Origin: Beverwykella pulmonaria
Lineage: Eukaryota; Ascomycota; Dothideomycetes; Pleosporales; Melanommataceae
Length of the DNA stretch: 64,000 nucleotides
Direction of reading: 5' to 3'
Assembly: GCA_001599595.1 (NCBI GenBank)
Contig: BCHH01000006.1
Location: 1,547,197-1,611,196 of the forward strand
The position numbers and the translations under genes were made by a program. Numbering within the stretch: the first letter of the stretch is position 1; each line of letters opens with the position of its first letter. A model generated the notes under the pieces. The model saw only the letters and a program-made list of their open reading frames with translations. It made no database searches and had not been told where the DNA came from. Shown piece by piece: positions 46,565-58,359 of the stretch.

Positions 46565-47844
46565 TCACTGGAAGAAGAAGAGAAGTATCATTATCAGAGA
46601 AATGGTGGGTGCAAGGGAAGCCGAAGTTCCGGAAGCGCCGCCTTTCAGCGGTATTGCGGTCTTGTTCACAAACGTGGGCCCGCATGCGAGGTCGATCTGC
46701 TGTGCCGCTGCGTTGTAGGTTTTGCTAATGGGTTGTGTGCTGTTGCCAGCGAACGAGGAGAAGATGGCCATTGCGTCCTGCAGACACGTGTTGCACGTCG
46801 GACGTGCCCCGCCAGGTAGGCTCACGCCGAGGGGCAGGTAGTAAGGATAGGAGTCTGTGGTCGCTGATGAGTTGGTAACTGCGTTGGCGAAACCTGCATG
46901 CAACCGTTAGCAGGGTTCAGATGATGAGTCCTCTGAGGGAGATCTTACAATAGCTGCCTTGGCTATCTCGCAAGCAGCTTGCCTGGTATAGAGGCTCGTA
47001 GGCAAGCAGCCCGTTGTATGCCTGCAGGACCTGGGGGTTGTCGTTCTTGTAGTCCACACCGCAGTTGTTGTTGGATACGAGCTGCCGCGCGCGGGTGGCC
47101 ATTGTATCCCGACAAGTGGTCACGTTGGCGGCGCAGGTGGCCTCGAGGGTCTGGGTGATGCGGATGAAGGATTTGGAGGCGTCGAAGAAGGCACTCGAGG
47201 TCTGCATGCGCTGTTAGCATAGTCTTTGCGCGCAGTGGGGTGGGAAGACGCGCCTGGAGCATTAGCGAGAAGGGATGGCAGTTGTTGAATTCATTATCGG
47301 TGAGGATCGCCTGGAAGAACTTGGCACAGGACGAGGTGAAGTTGTTCGAAAGCGATGTGTCAAAGGGCGTTGGGATCTTGAAGTCCGAGTTGGAGGCATT
47401 CGGGTCCGTGGTAATGGACCGCTTCGAGGGCGGCGCAGATGCGGTCCTGGTCGCATCGTGCGCGCGACGCTGCAGACGCATTAAGTGGGGGGTGACGGGC
47501 GGCGACCGCGTGTCTACCACGAGCAGCGAGGGTCCTTTCCACGGGGCGACGTCTTCGACGGGCACAGCAGGCAGGGATGCAGATCGACGTTGCTGGATAC
47601 GCCGATCATATGGGTTCTGGGCGGACGCGGTGCCGAGCAGCGTCATGAAGAGAACGAGCAGCGAGAGCAGCGCGCGCTGCTTTGTATAAAAAGAGCGTCC
47701 ATGTCGCCTCTGACTATTATTTTGGTGCCTCTCCCGCGGCGAGGCCTGCTGGTGCGACGTTGATGATCCCGACGCCCGTTTCAACTCGGCGGCCTGACTC
47801 TCCACCCCAGCCATGATGTTTCTATTTCTCGATGCGCACTCCAT
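46565..47844 (-). CDS. GPI-anchored cell-surface protein, fungal cysteine-containing family
   Basis: Predicted 390-residue surface protein of a family found across filamentous ascomycetes (I believe an annotated DUF; function unknown). Exons: 47844-47254, 47201-46949 and 46893-46565. The first intron has a GC donor (CCAG|GCGCGT) and TGCTAAC branch; no phase-compatible GT exists nearby. A hydrophobic segment near residues 57-75 (ALLSLLVLFMTLLGTASAQ) would be the signal or anchor, preceded by about 55 basic polar residues; Met 47814 would shorten this by 10. The ectodomain has paired cysteines (SSCAKFFQAIL, NNCHPFSL, ATCAANVTTCRDTM, NNNCGVDY, CNTCLQDAMAIF) and N-glycosylation sites. The end (GGASGTSASLAPTISLIMILLFFF) fits a GPI-attachment signal: small residues followed by a hydrophobic tail. 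A role in the cell wall is likely but not shown. Confidence 0.82.
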
Positions 47845-50265
47845 CCTTCTGTCGTCCTATCCTGCGATGGTTATGATTACTGCGGCCTCGACAGTCGTTG
47901 CCAGAACATGACCTCTGCGACCCAAAGCTGCCGGTCGTGCAGGCTCTGGACGGACTGGGTCGGCGTGAGAATCCCTCGCAGGCGTCTGGAAGGGCGGCAG
48001 CAGGCTGGCAGCGTTCGATAGGGAGCGATGGTCGGGATGGTTTGAAGCGGTGGTGCTGCAGACGGGGGGACGTCGAATGGAATGTCGATCGTAGCCAGAG
48101 GAGGATGTTGGTGTGATATCAAGACGGGTTCTAGCAGCCCATGCACAACAGCAGGCCACCACGGCCAACACGAGGGAGCAGCTGTTCCTTATTTCATTGT
48201 CTTCGTGCGCCAAAGCCCTTGGGTGTGGAGCTGCTTGCGCACGCAGCAAGCCACCCTCTGAACATGGTCTGAACATGGGCTGAACATGGGAATAAAGCCA
48301 GGGCCCGTGGCGCCGAGCAAACATCCAAAAACGCAGAAAAACAACCTGGTTGAACACAGTTCGGCAGTATCGCCGTGCTACCCCGTACCTGCTGATAGGC
48401 CGCCGTACCCAATTGGCAATATGCCATGCCGCATGGGGAGAGTGACTTTGCGGGAGACTGCCCCAGGCAAAAAACATATGCCCTTGGCAAGCAAGTTGCA
48501 TGCACAATCCGCGAGACTTGCACGGCAGGCCTCGAATAAGTGCAAAGCTGAAAATAGTCGGTTGTGAAGTTGAACGGATGCATCTCACGTCGTGCACAAA
48601 CTGCGACATTGGCGCTGCATCACACCTCAGGCCGGAGACCACCACTCAGCCCTGGAGTCCTCGTGGACACATCTCTCGCAACCGTGGATCACAGCAAGCA
48701 GTCTCAATTTCCCTACCACGGAACCTCACCCACTATCGGCGTGCCCATGTCACCGTTGCCTGCCAAGCCAATAAAGCCACCTCGAACTGTTCCCCCTATG
48801 GCGCCGTTTGCATCGTATCAGCCCTCCCGCCAACGTCGTCGAGCTCATTTCATCCAAGTCCACTCACGTTTGAACATTTTCTCGATGCGCCGACATCATT
48901 CGAAGAGATAGAACCCTTGAGCTGTCACCTGTCACCTGTTGCCTTGTCTTCTAAACCCACAGGTTCATCCTAGGAGGCGTTGCATGCCAGTTCGGTGCCT
49001 GCGCACATTCATCTCGCAGTCAAATTGCCCCAATACTTTCCTCTCTGCGTTCATATCGAATCGTAAGACGACTTCCCCTACGGGGAAGTGCAGCAGGGCG
49101 GGCATTGGATGGCAATCGCATACCAACTGCCAACTTTCTTCGTTGCATTCTGGGATACGAAGTTGTGCCTCGTGCTTACATTGCAGCGCCAAATTTCAAA
49201 TTTCAAATTCCAATCCTTCCTCTTCCTCCCTACGATCTCGAAAGGCATAATCACGCATGCTGTTGGCAATATTGACGATAAAATTACTGTCTCTGCCCCT
49301 TAATCACCCATCTCACTCTCAACCATCAATTCAACAAACACCAACCCTCCCGCCCCTCACGATATTAATAAACCATCACAACCCCTCTCTTCATCCCAAC
49401 GCCTCCATCTATTACCCACCATATCATGTTGTTTCGTACTCATTTCCCTTCGCCCTAACCCACATCAACAACCTTGAAGACTGTCCACCCCGCCGACATG
49501 AAGTCGTTACCTCGTCCCCTGCATATGCACACCGCGCAAATTTCCTATTTTCCTAAACCTTCTTGCTATACCCCCCGCCACCTCGCCGTGTACCCGATGA
49601 TAGAATACTCGTGATGGTCCAACCTAGAAGTTCCCGGATGCGAATATTAATAAGTGTACGTTCTTAAGATTGAGAGCATTCAGCCGAAGAGGGGAAGTGT
49701 CAGTATGAAACGAAACACCGCCCTATTGAGTTTGTCGGTACTCATTCGGGGAGCTGCGAACAAAGCACAGCTATAGGCAATTTGAGAATTTACTCGTTCT
49801 CTAACGTCGTCGTCGTCATCAACGCCGATATGGGTCGATTATCGGAAGTTTTCCATCAGGCCTCATAGTCCAACACACCAGCAGCTGCAAGTTTATCAAT
49901 TATTTCCCGAGCTTCGGGAGAGTGGGTCTGCAGGCAAGTCCCTCAATAGCAATGTTCATCGGTGGGCGGAATTAAAAGCATCATTTGTGGAGTCTTGTTG
50001 TTTCCCCCTGCTGTTTCCCCCTGCATTCAGAGGAGTGACTAGGGCTGGGAGGTGAACTTCTAAATTCCCATTTTAGCTACGTAAAGATGTCTGAACTATC
50101 GAAGCTCAAATAGGATGGAGAAAACTCCCACCATAATGCTTATGGGATCAGGGCGCACATTGTAACCCCAGAAGAGCCGAAATAAACCATTGAGATCCGC
50201 GCTTGCAACTATGCACCTTGATCAACCCATCTCTTCTGTAATTGGCTTCATTTGTTTCGTCGATT
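47845..50265. other. 2.4 kb intergenic with pyrimidine-rich tract
   Basis: The first 800 bases lie upstream of the GPI-protein gene and carry a 262-codon minus-strand frame (48645-47857) without recognisable features. From about 48.6 to 49.5 kb the plus strand is C/T-rich like a 5' leader and ends in a 38-codon frame listed separately. The remainder is 3' of LOS1. A short duplication of CTGTTTCCCC lies near 50.0 kb. Confidence 0.4.
49498..49614 (+). CDS. candidate 38-residue small ORF after a leader-like tract
   Basis: An ATG in a CCGCCGACATG context ends a 900-base C/T-rich tract that otherwise has no gene downstream. It opens 38 codons (MKSLPRPLHMHTAQISYF, then a Tyr/Pro-rich tail) and stops at TGA. 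No family recognised. It may be a short-peptide gene, the first exon of a gene I could not resolve, or noise; the only support is its position behind the tract. Confidence 0.15.
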   Translation: MKSLPRPLHMHTAQISYFPKPSCYTPRHLAVYPMIEYS

Positions 50266-53200
50266 TCATCCCCTAGCTGACAGTAGGCGCTCGACGAATT
50301 GCACGAAGAACGTCTTCCACTCTTTCTCTTTCTTCTGGCCTTCGAAAGCGCCAGCAAGCGTTCTCAAGTACTGCTCCACCATCTCTTCACTTGCTCCTAA
50401 ACCCCTCAGGTCCGTTCGTAATCGTTCCACGTAGGGCTCTCCGACCTTCTTCACAATTTCTACTTGTAAATTGGCCGCCTCCTGGAGAACCTGCTTCGCT
50501 TGTGCGTCCTTCGAATTAAATCCTGGAGAACCAGGAATTGACCATGCAAGAGGAGAAAAGCGCTCAACTGCATAATTCTCGAAGCCGGGAAGGGGCGCTT
50601 GCGCTGTGATAGGCGAGGTTGGGGTCACATTTGCACCGGGCCCAATCTTATCTGGACCTCCCCAGGTGGATGTCATTCGGATGAGCACTGAGAGGGCAAG
50701 ACGTGCTGTCAAGTAGTCATGTGTGTCGCGGGCAAAAGTGTCGAGAGATGTGATGATTGTTTCAAAAGTCGCTTGGTTTGCTAGTAAGAGTAAGAACCTG
50801 GTGTGAATACAGAAGGGTGTAAAGCTTACCATTACTGACGAGCACAGACCCAAGGCCATGGCCGAGTAAAGCGAGAATAAGGTTAAGGTATTCCCGGCGA
50901 AGCTCCGCAAGCTGGATCTCGTCGTCTGTGCCCGTAGGGACCACCGCCAAGGCGGTGAAGATGCGCTGGAGTAGAGGTGTTAGGATGGTATCGAGAACAC
51001 CGGCAATCTCCGCCTTGAACGTAAAAATGACCTGGCCGAGGACTTTTAAGAAAGTACTCATCTCATCCATTGTTGAGCTGAGCGACACAAGTCCATCGAT
51101 CCAAGCAGGTAACTGCTGTAGCAAGCGCGAGCCTAGCACCGCGATCATGCGAGAAAAGGCAAAACGCGCCGCATTGCGGATCGACATTGACGAATTTAAA
51201 GACTCAAGGGCGACTAGAATAGCTTCGGAGGCTTTGATGAATTCGTCAGACACTTCGGTGGGCGGAAGGGCGTTTGCATTTGACGGATTCCAGTCTGAAT
51301 AACCGCGGGCGAGCGTTCCGACGGCCATGATGATGTGATGGATTTGAAGAATAGCCCGCTCGTCACCGTTGCTTGCTTGTCCAAGTGTTTGCTCCATGTC
51401 TACGAATAGTGGTGCCATGATTGTTTGGGCATAAAGCTTCTTGTCTTCATGCGACACGGTTGCAGACGACGCAATGCAGCCAACAGCCTCAAACAGGTAA
51501 AGCTGAGAGTTGAAGAGTGCGTCGGCCGACTGATCCTCTTCATCAGAACTCATGTCATCTCCAGAGTCGTCTGGCAGTTCCGCCTTGATTGGAAGCAAGT
51601 CGGCGACCGCCTGGATGATGTCCTGAGACACATTCCCAAGCTGCGCTCGAAGAGGCTTCACGAAGCGATGGAACAGATACCAGGATCTAGATCGGACCTT
51701 GATGTGGTTGTGATGGGTAAGACGGACGAAATTTTCGAGGGCTTTTGGAATTAATGGGGAGTTCTGCTCGAAGAACTGGTGATAGCGAACGCATATCTCC
51801 ATGTACTGCAGCTGAATGGCAGGATGGGAATAATTGGCCAGATCTACATGATGTTAGCATAATTTCCAACGTCAACATGTGCTTTAAACGCACCAGATTC
51901 AACCATGCTCCTCATCATTCCGAGTAGCCGCTCAGCCGCGATGGAAGAAGGTTCTCGCTTCGCGTACAGTCCGTGATTTCGGATTGCCAATTCTCCGAAA
52001 AGAAACATCTCATGGAGAGCGAGATCGAGATCACGCCAATTCAAGGTTGGTTCGTGCGAGGAAAGGCGATTGAACGTGCCGCTCACAACACGGCTCAACG
52101 TTTCGATGTAGAAAGGCTCGTCTATGGCCGCGACAGTTTGCTGCAAAACGTGGAGGCGTTTTCGAAGTTCCTGAAACTCGGCTTCGTCTGTCTGCTCTCC
52201 TTCATCCCCCCAAGATGCTGTCTCGTCATACTTCATTTTGCCAATGATAGCATCGAGAACGGGGGGGAGGATAGCTGCATACTGGGCTGGTAACGATCCA
52301 TTCTTCTTCTGGAGCTTGCGAAAGAAGGTGAGGAGATCGGTGAGAGATGGAATGACAGTCGAGCAGACCTCATCATACTGGTCGGTGAAGAACCGTAGCA
52401 GATAGGGTGTGAAGAGCTGAATAAGTTCGTCGGCGCGCTGGCGTGTCTGCTCGTCTACTGCATCATTTTCGAGGATCCTTACAATATCAAACACAATATT
52501 GTTGACCAGTTTTGCTACGGTTTCCGCAAGATCATTGTCATAGTCTGGGGTATTCCTCAGATCGGACAGAGCAGGGCTACCAATGAGCTGGCCCACAACA
52601 TTGCCGAGATTGAGAAAGAGAATCAACTCAATCTTCTCGGCAGGATTCATCTTCTTGTTTACGATCTCAGAGAAAGTATCGATGGCGGCGTCCCGAACCC
52701 TGCCCTCTGGGCTCTCTGGGTCAGAGATGCCCTGCTGACCCGCCATCTGGAGAAAGATGGTAATCATGGCTTCGTTCACAACGAGAGATATGTCCGTCCA
52801 ACTGACCCAGCGGCCGACCGTCCTGAGGCACATCTCCACGAGGACGAGATCCGTCTCCCTCCACTTGGCAAGGATCTCTTGCCAGGATAATGAGATCTTC
52901 TGTGCATCTCGAACTCGAATCAGGTCTTTTAATTCAACGTTCCGCTTCTTCTCATCCTCTGGCCGAGCAACGAGCTGGTCCGCAATCTCATCGTGGACCT
53001 GACCTAGCATGCGAAGGTACAGGATGGTGCTCATGGTATTGACATTGCCAATGGTTGTCTGGTCCCCGGCTAGGGCGCGAAAATCGTCAAAGAAAGATTG
53101 CCATGAGGAAGGGTATAATGCTACAAAAAGATAAGTCATGGTCTGCATCAGCTTGTTTTGAATGTGGTTGGTGTCCGAAGTGCCGCTGCCTGGTGCATAG

Positions 53201-53552
53201 GTCTGGCGGATATAGCCCATGAGGGTGTCCTTGATGTACGACAGGGCTTGGGCGTCGAGCCGATGCTCCTGGACGGCATTGTTGACGAGGTCAAGAGACG
53301 TGTGGCGGATGATTTCTTGTGGGCGAGGGTCTCGCGTGAACAGCGTGAGGCATGCCTGCCAGGCGGATCCCTCAGTCCGCAGCTGGTTCAGGTACTCTAT
53401 AGCCTGGCCTCGCAGTGCCTGGCTGGAGGTAGGGTTCGAAGCGATTTGGATGGCATTTTCGACCTATTCAGAAGAGAGGTAGGTTAGCAAGAGGTGGCAG
53501 GTAGAAGAGAATACACGTTGGCGATGAGCCGAAGACACACCTGGTCCTCCAT
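50266..53552 (-). CDS. LOS1: tRNA exportin (exportin-T, Los1)
   Basis: Predicted 1036-residue karyopherin that exports mature tRNA from the nucleus with Ran-GTP. Exons: 53552-53541, 53463-51894, 51843-50830 and 50780-50266. The first coding exon is only 12 bases (MEDQ); the join to VENAIQIASNP gives the family N-terminus and the intron has a GCTAAC branch and AATAG acceptor. The N-terminal region (LFVALYPSSWQSFFDDFRAL, QNKLMQTMTYL) is typical of the exportin-1/importin-beta-like domain of Xpot/Los1. HEAT-like helices fill the rest. The C-terminus (ATFETIITSLDTFARDTHDYLTA and WKTFFVQFVERLL) also fits the family. Length is normal. All junctions keep frame. Neighbouring genes face different directions, so it is a single unit. 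Confidence 0.93.
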
Positions 53553-54205
53553 TTCCACCACCGTCTCAGATGCGGTAGAAGTTGGGGAGTTGTTTCAAAC
53601 GCAGTATTCACAAGGATTTGACATAGGTAAGAGCAGCCGAGACAGTGGTGTGGAGGTGTCGAGGCGGGTTATATGCTACCGGATCATTGGGCAGAAAATG
53701 CGCTGCATCATGAGAGCGTTTGGGCGGTGAAAGGTGGGGCCGCAAGAGCGACAGACAAGGCGAGGGAACGTATATTTGGGGAGAAGAAGGCGACAGGTGG
53801 GAGAGAGCACGAAGAGACGAGCACTGCGGTCGCTATACTGGAGGCAGCCGGTGACTCTTTGTTGTGTTGTATGTGAAATGATGGTCTTGGCAAGCCTGCA
53901 TGGAGGGGAAATTTGGGCTCACGTGCGCAGGCATCCCACCTACATTACTGTGTGCAAAAGGTCGATGAGGCTGGAAGGATTTGCATGTGCTGTTATGTGT
54001 TGCAACAAAATACGATCTATTTGTAAAAATACTCATTGAGCCCTACTAAATACAATGTGTGAATGGCCACAATCAGGAGCCCATTCTGTCCGCGATTCCG
54101 GTCCGTGTATCCACGCAGACCCCTAGAGCTTTTCCTTCACGCCCAAGCCGCTTCTGGAGCTGTGAGTTGACAATCCCCACTCAGCAACGATATTGTGTCG
54201 ACTTA
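53553..54205. other. intergenic, LOS1 promoter and hydrolase 3' end
   Basis: About 650 bases with the LOS1 upstream region and the 3' UTR of the next minus-strand gene. Several short frames, none recognised. Confidence 0.4.
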
Positions 54206-55172
54206 CTACACACCCAAATGCTTCGCTGCGTACGCTACATGCTCGTCTGCGAACGATGCCATGAAGAAGTAGCTGTGGTCGTAGTCTGGCTGCATCCGGA
54301 GGTTGATGCCCGTGTTGTTACCTGCCTCTTTCGCCGCCTCGATGAAATTCTCCGGGAGAAGCTGACCCTGCTTGTAAAAATTGTCTCCGGTACCTACGTC
54401 AATAAGCATTTCGAGCGGCCCCTTCCACTGCTTCACGAGCTCCGTTGCATCGTGCTCCTTCCACTTTTGCTGCTGGTCCTCCCCAAAGTACCCCTTAAAA
54501 GCCTTCTGGCCCCACGGGCAATTGATCGGGTTGGCAATCGGCGCGAAGGCCGAGACCGACTTGTACATGCCTGGATTCTTGAGAAACTGGACGACTTATG
54601 TTAGTGCTGCCCCTGGACGCTGCCAGGCTCTACCAACCAATGTCAAGGCTCCATGCCCGCCCATGCTGTGGCCTGTGATGCTGATTCTACTCGAGTCAAG
54701 CTCCTTGAACGACGCGAAGAGGGCCTCGGGAAGCTCCTTGGTGATGTAGGAGTACATGTTGTAGCCTTTTGTCCATGGCTCCTTGGTAGCGTCGACGTAG
54801 AACCCTGCGCCGGTTCCGAAGTCCCAGGCGTCGTCCTCGCCCTGAATCTGGAGGCCTCCTGCAGAAGCATTGAGTTAGCGCGGTGTTCGCAAGCATACGG
54901 GGCGACGCACTCGGGCTGGTATCTGGGTACACAACAGCGATGCCCTTCTCGCTTGCGCCGTGCTGGAAAAACCCCTTCTCGGCGCAATTGTCCCCCGTGC
55001 ATGTCAGGCCGGAGAGATAGAAGAGGACCGGAACCTTCGCGCCAGATTTGAGAGCCTGAGGAGGGAGGTAGACATTGACGGCCATGTCGGTGTTAGTACT
55101 TGAAGATTTGTGCTTGAGCTTGAGCAGCTTGCCGCCGAACGAAGCGATGGTGGCTGTAGTTTCGAAAGACAT
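54206..55172 (-). CDS. S-formylglutathione hydrolase (esterase D)
   Basis: Predicted 287-residue cytosolic serine hydrolase that splits S-formylglutathione into formate and glutathione, the second step of formaldehyde detoxification. Exons: 55172-54911, 54858-54638 and 54586-54206. Family motifs: [51 protein letters not shown] with nucleophile Ser152, [29 protein letters not shown] and DYDHSYFF with His265; Asp229 is the likely acid. The second intron begins GTTGGT, a weak donor, but it alone keeps frame between ALTL and FLKNPG. Length matches human esterase D and the yeast enzyme. There is no signal peptide. Confidence 0.94.
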
Positions 55173-55579
55173 GATGGCGGGGCGTGGCTCTGAATGGTGC
55201 AGAGAGAAGGCTGTCGGTGGTAGGGAGGAGTGAGACGGGAGGTTGAAATGTGCGCGGCAAGTCCTTTAACTATGACGACGTTGTTGTCTGGCAGTCTTTA
55301 TTTCTAGTAGTGAATGCGGGGCACTTTCTCCCCCTCTGGCTTTGCCCCACTTTGCCTAAAACGAGATAAGTATTCCGAGAGCTCTTCAGGCAGCGGATCC
55401 GCTTTGCTACAGCTACTACGACCTGCAAGTGAGCTAGGACAATGGGCCAAACGTGCGAATTCGGAATTGATTCGGGGAATATTTCTCGGGCTGCCGCTCC
55501 AAGACTCCTGCGCCGAGCATGCCCCGTTTTGCCAACCTGAAAACTCCTGTTCAAATGCCACCCAGCTCGTTTCACTACT
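55173..55579. other. short intergenic, hydrolase promoter and RPB6 3' end
   Basis: About 400 bases. It holds the upstream region of the hydrolase gene and the 3' UTR of RPB6. No other element seen. Confidence 0.4.
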
Positions 55580-56291
55580 TTACAGAAGCTCTTCGCACGT
55601 CCAGTCTTCGTACCTGCGTTGCGTTAGCGCGCGGACATGGACCAGCATGGGGCCCACCTGCCATCCGTCTGGGAGATATCGTCGCACGACCAAAGGGATC
55701 TTCTTTTCCCTCAGCTCCTTAGCCGCAATCTGGAGAGGGTCCGTCATGCCTTCCACATCGATTAAGACCGGCGCATTACCGCTGTCATGAGTTGTCAGCC
55801 CCGGTCCTGCGCGAGTCTCGGTTTTCAAAGGCATCTCGCTGTCGTCACCCACCTGATCTGGAGCGCTCGGGTGCCTAGCACGCGCGCCTTCTCGTATTTC
55901 GTCATGTAGGGGGTGGTGGTCCGCTTGTCGTTTGGCACCTTTTTGTCCTTCAAGCTCTTCACCGTATTCTTCTGCTCGGATTTGGCGGCCGCTGCCGCGC
56001 TGGGATCTCCTGAAACCACCACGCCCTCTCCCTCGGCTTGGTCGAGAGCCGTGAGATCGTCGGGGTTGACGGTTTCCTGTGCCTCGCCATCGTCGTCGTA
56101 CACATCGGGCTCCGCCTCTTCATCATAGTCGAGGGGCTCACTTTGCGGAGAAACGAGTTAGCCAACGTGCGCGACAGAGAACACGCTCACGAGGCGCTGG
56201 GGTAAGGCGCCAGAGAAAGCAGGGTAGCTACGCACTCGAACGCTCCTCCGTCAAAGCCGCCGTCGTCGTCGCCGCCGCCGTAGTCAGACAT
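55580..56291 (-). CDS. RPB6: RNA polymerases I, II and III shared subunit Rpb6 (ABC23)
   Basis: Predicted 165-residue subunit shared by the three nuclear RNA polymerases. Exons: 56291-56236, 56140-55853, 55781-55662 and 55613-55580. An acidic, glycine-rich N-terminus ([16 protein letters not shown]) leads to the conserved core: [22 protein letters not shown] then [24 protein letters not shown] and VVRRYLPDG. The last 48 bases before the final exon can be read through without a stop, but Rpb6 proteins have a single residue between PDG and YEDW. Splicing a GC-AG intron (GATG|GCAGGT ... GCTAAC ... CGCAG) gives [14 protein letters not shown], the expected end. Reading through would insert 16 residues. 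It is divergent from TFIIIA. Confidence 0.93.
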
Positions 56292-56575
56292 AGTGTGGAG
56301 CGTATATACGATCCGGCGCGTACGGGGTAGGTATGCGGATCGGGAGAGTCGGGTTGCAGGAGTGCGGGGGCACGGGCGTGGAAGGTTGGCGCAAAGGAAG
56401 AGACAAAGACGGCGAGAAAAGCTTCGAGGATGAAGAACGGGCGCTAGTGTGCCGCAGGGTTGGCACGGACCTCGAACTCTTGGCTCGGCTGGCTGCCCAT
56501 CAATTTTTGTTTCCGTGCACATCCCCCATTGTCGAGCGTGATGTTGCAACCTCAACCTCGTCCACTTTGAAGACA
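56292..56575. promoter_or_regulatory. shared divergent promoter of RPB6 and TFIIIA
   Basis: Only 284 bases separate the two start codons, so both leaders and promoters lie within it. No specific site was recognised. The pairing of two RNA polymerase factors suggests possible co-regulation. Confidence 0.6.
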
Positions 56576-58359
56576 ATGACTTCCAAACGCAAGGCTATGG
56601 GCGCTGGCCCTGTCCTGCCTCAAAAGAGATTCCGTCGAGGTAAAATCCAGCTCTGGCCATGTCCACAGCTTGCGACTTACTTTATGATGCAGGTGTTCAA
56701 GACGCGGAAGAGGCCCTGGGCAACGACGTGTTCGACGAACGCTTTATATCCGACCGCTCAGATTACAGCGATGACCCGATCGTTATATTCACGGACAATG
56801 GTGCGAAGAGGGCGGAGAGCGAGGCCCGCCGCCAGTGGAACTACATTTGCCATGTCCAAGGCTGCGGACAACGCTTCAATCGTCCGTGTCGGTTGGAGAC
56901 CCATATGCGCAGCCATACCAAAGAACGGCCCTTCTCCTGTCACCATAATGGTTGCGACAAGACTTTCCCTCGCAAGGATCATCTCCAACGGCACCTGAAG
57001 AATGCGCACCCCGACACTGAGATCGAGCGGGAATTCGTCTGCGACTGGGATGGGTGCGAGAAGCGCTTTGCCTCCCATGGACGCTTGCAACGGCACAAGG
57101 ACGTCCACGAATCCAAGTTCTACTGCACTAGCTACCCCCCATGCAACGAGCACTTCCGGAAAGAGAAGACACTCGAGGCTCACATCAAGGCCCAGCACTT
57201 GGAGATCAAGCCTTACCCATGTACCTACGTGGACGAAGAAACCGGGGAACGCTGCAACAGGGCATACGAGACCGAGAGCACCCTTCGCCGGCACGTCAAT
57301 AAGGCACACGCCATGGAACAAGATCATGACGATAAACATTGCTGCATGATCTGCATCCCAGCTGGTACGGAATTCGAAGCCGTCCAGACAGACAGCGGCG
57401 TGGTTGTGACGATCCCGAAAGAACCACTCTCGTTTGCTACCAAGGATGACCTGCTAGCACACTCCCGCGAATTCCATCCGCCCATTTGCTCCCGATGCGG
57501 CGTCAAATTTGGAAATCAGTTCAACCTAAAAACACACGTCGAGACGGTGCACGCCAACCCACAAGACCAACCACGATACCCTTGCCCCAGGCCAGACTGC
57601 GACAAGGTCTTCAATAGGCAGCACAACCTCAACGTCCACATCCACTGCGTCCACGAGCAGAAAGCGAGGTTCTTCTGCACCTCCGATTGTATACAGAATT
57701 CGAAGCATCCCGATCTCAGCAACTGGGACGGAAAGAACGCATGTGGTGCACCTTTCAAGGCCAAATCTTCGTTGGACCAACACATTCGCACCCATCACCT
57801 CGAACTTCCGAATCGCAAAGCAACACGAAAGAGAAAGGCAAAGGCAAAGGCAAATAAAGCCGCTCCAGCATCATCAATGCTCACTCTCCTCACCGGCGTC
57901 GGCTACGAAAAGGACAGAAACGTACTCTGTCTAGCCCACGATTGCGAATACCGCTTCTTCATGGACCGCGATCTCCGCCGGCATCTCCGCGCCACCCACA
58001 AGTGGTCTGACGAGCTCATCGAGGAGAAGATTCTCGAACGCGAGGCCCTCGCAGGCGGCCAGTTCTGGATCGGCGGTCTCGAAGATCACGTGTTCGACTC
58101 GGCGGAAACCAGCATCCCCCAGACCCCGGCACCGTATTTCATGGATCCGGCGATGCAGTACAATGGCGAAGGCAACAAGGCTATTGAGCCGCAGTTTCAA
58201 TTCGGGCCTTTGGACCAACCTTTCGATTGGGACATGTTTGGCGTGGATGAGGAGGCGGAGATGGACAGAGCTATGGGGTTGGACAAGCTCCCCCCTGTTG
58301 ATGTGCACGATGGCTTGATGTTGGACTTCCTTGGCTCGGCTGGGCAGTACAATCATTGA
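56576..58359 (+). CDS. PZF1: transcription factor IIIA (C2H2 zinc fingers)
   Basis: Predicted 576-residue TFIIIA, which binds the internal control region of 5S rRNA genes and recruits TFIIIC. Exon 1 is 56576-56639 (MTSKRKAMGAGPVLPQKRFRR) and exon 2 is 56693-58359, with a 53-base GTAAAA...TGCAG intron. There are nine or ten C2H2 fingers: clear ones begin YICHVQGCGQRF, FSCHHNGCDKTF, FVCDWDGCEKRF, FYCTSYPPCNEHF, YPCTYVDEETGERC, ICSRCGVKF, YPCPRPDCDKVF, FFCTSDCIQ (with a long loop) and VLCLAHDCEYRF. A region after finger five (CCMICIPAG ... HSREFH) may be a diverged finger. The basic KRKAKAKANK before the last finger could be a nuclear signal. The tail is acidic and aromatic. Fingers in tandem with intact spacing and the position beside RPB6 support the call. 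Confidence 0.9.

Noticed and set aside
47857..48645. 262-codon minus-strand frame upstream of the GPI-protein gene
   Set aside because: Composition (Cys, Arg, Ser, His-rich without domain pattern) and location in the promoter suggest a chance frame in GC-rich DNA.
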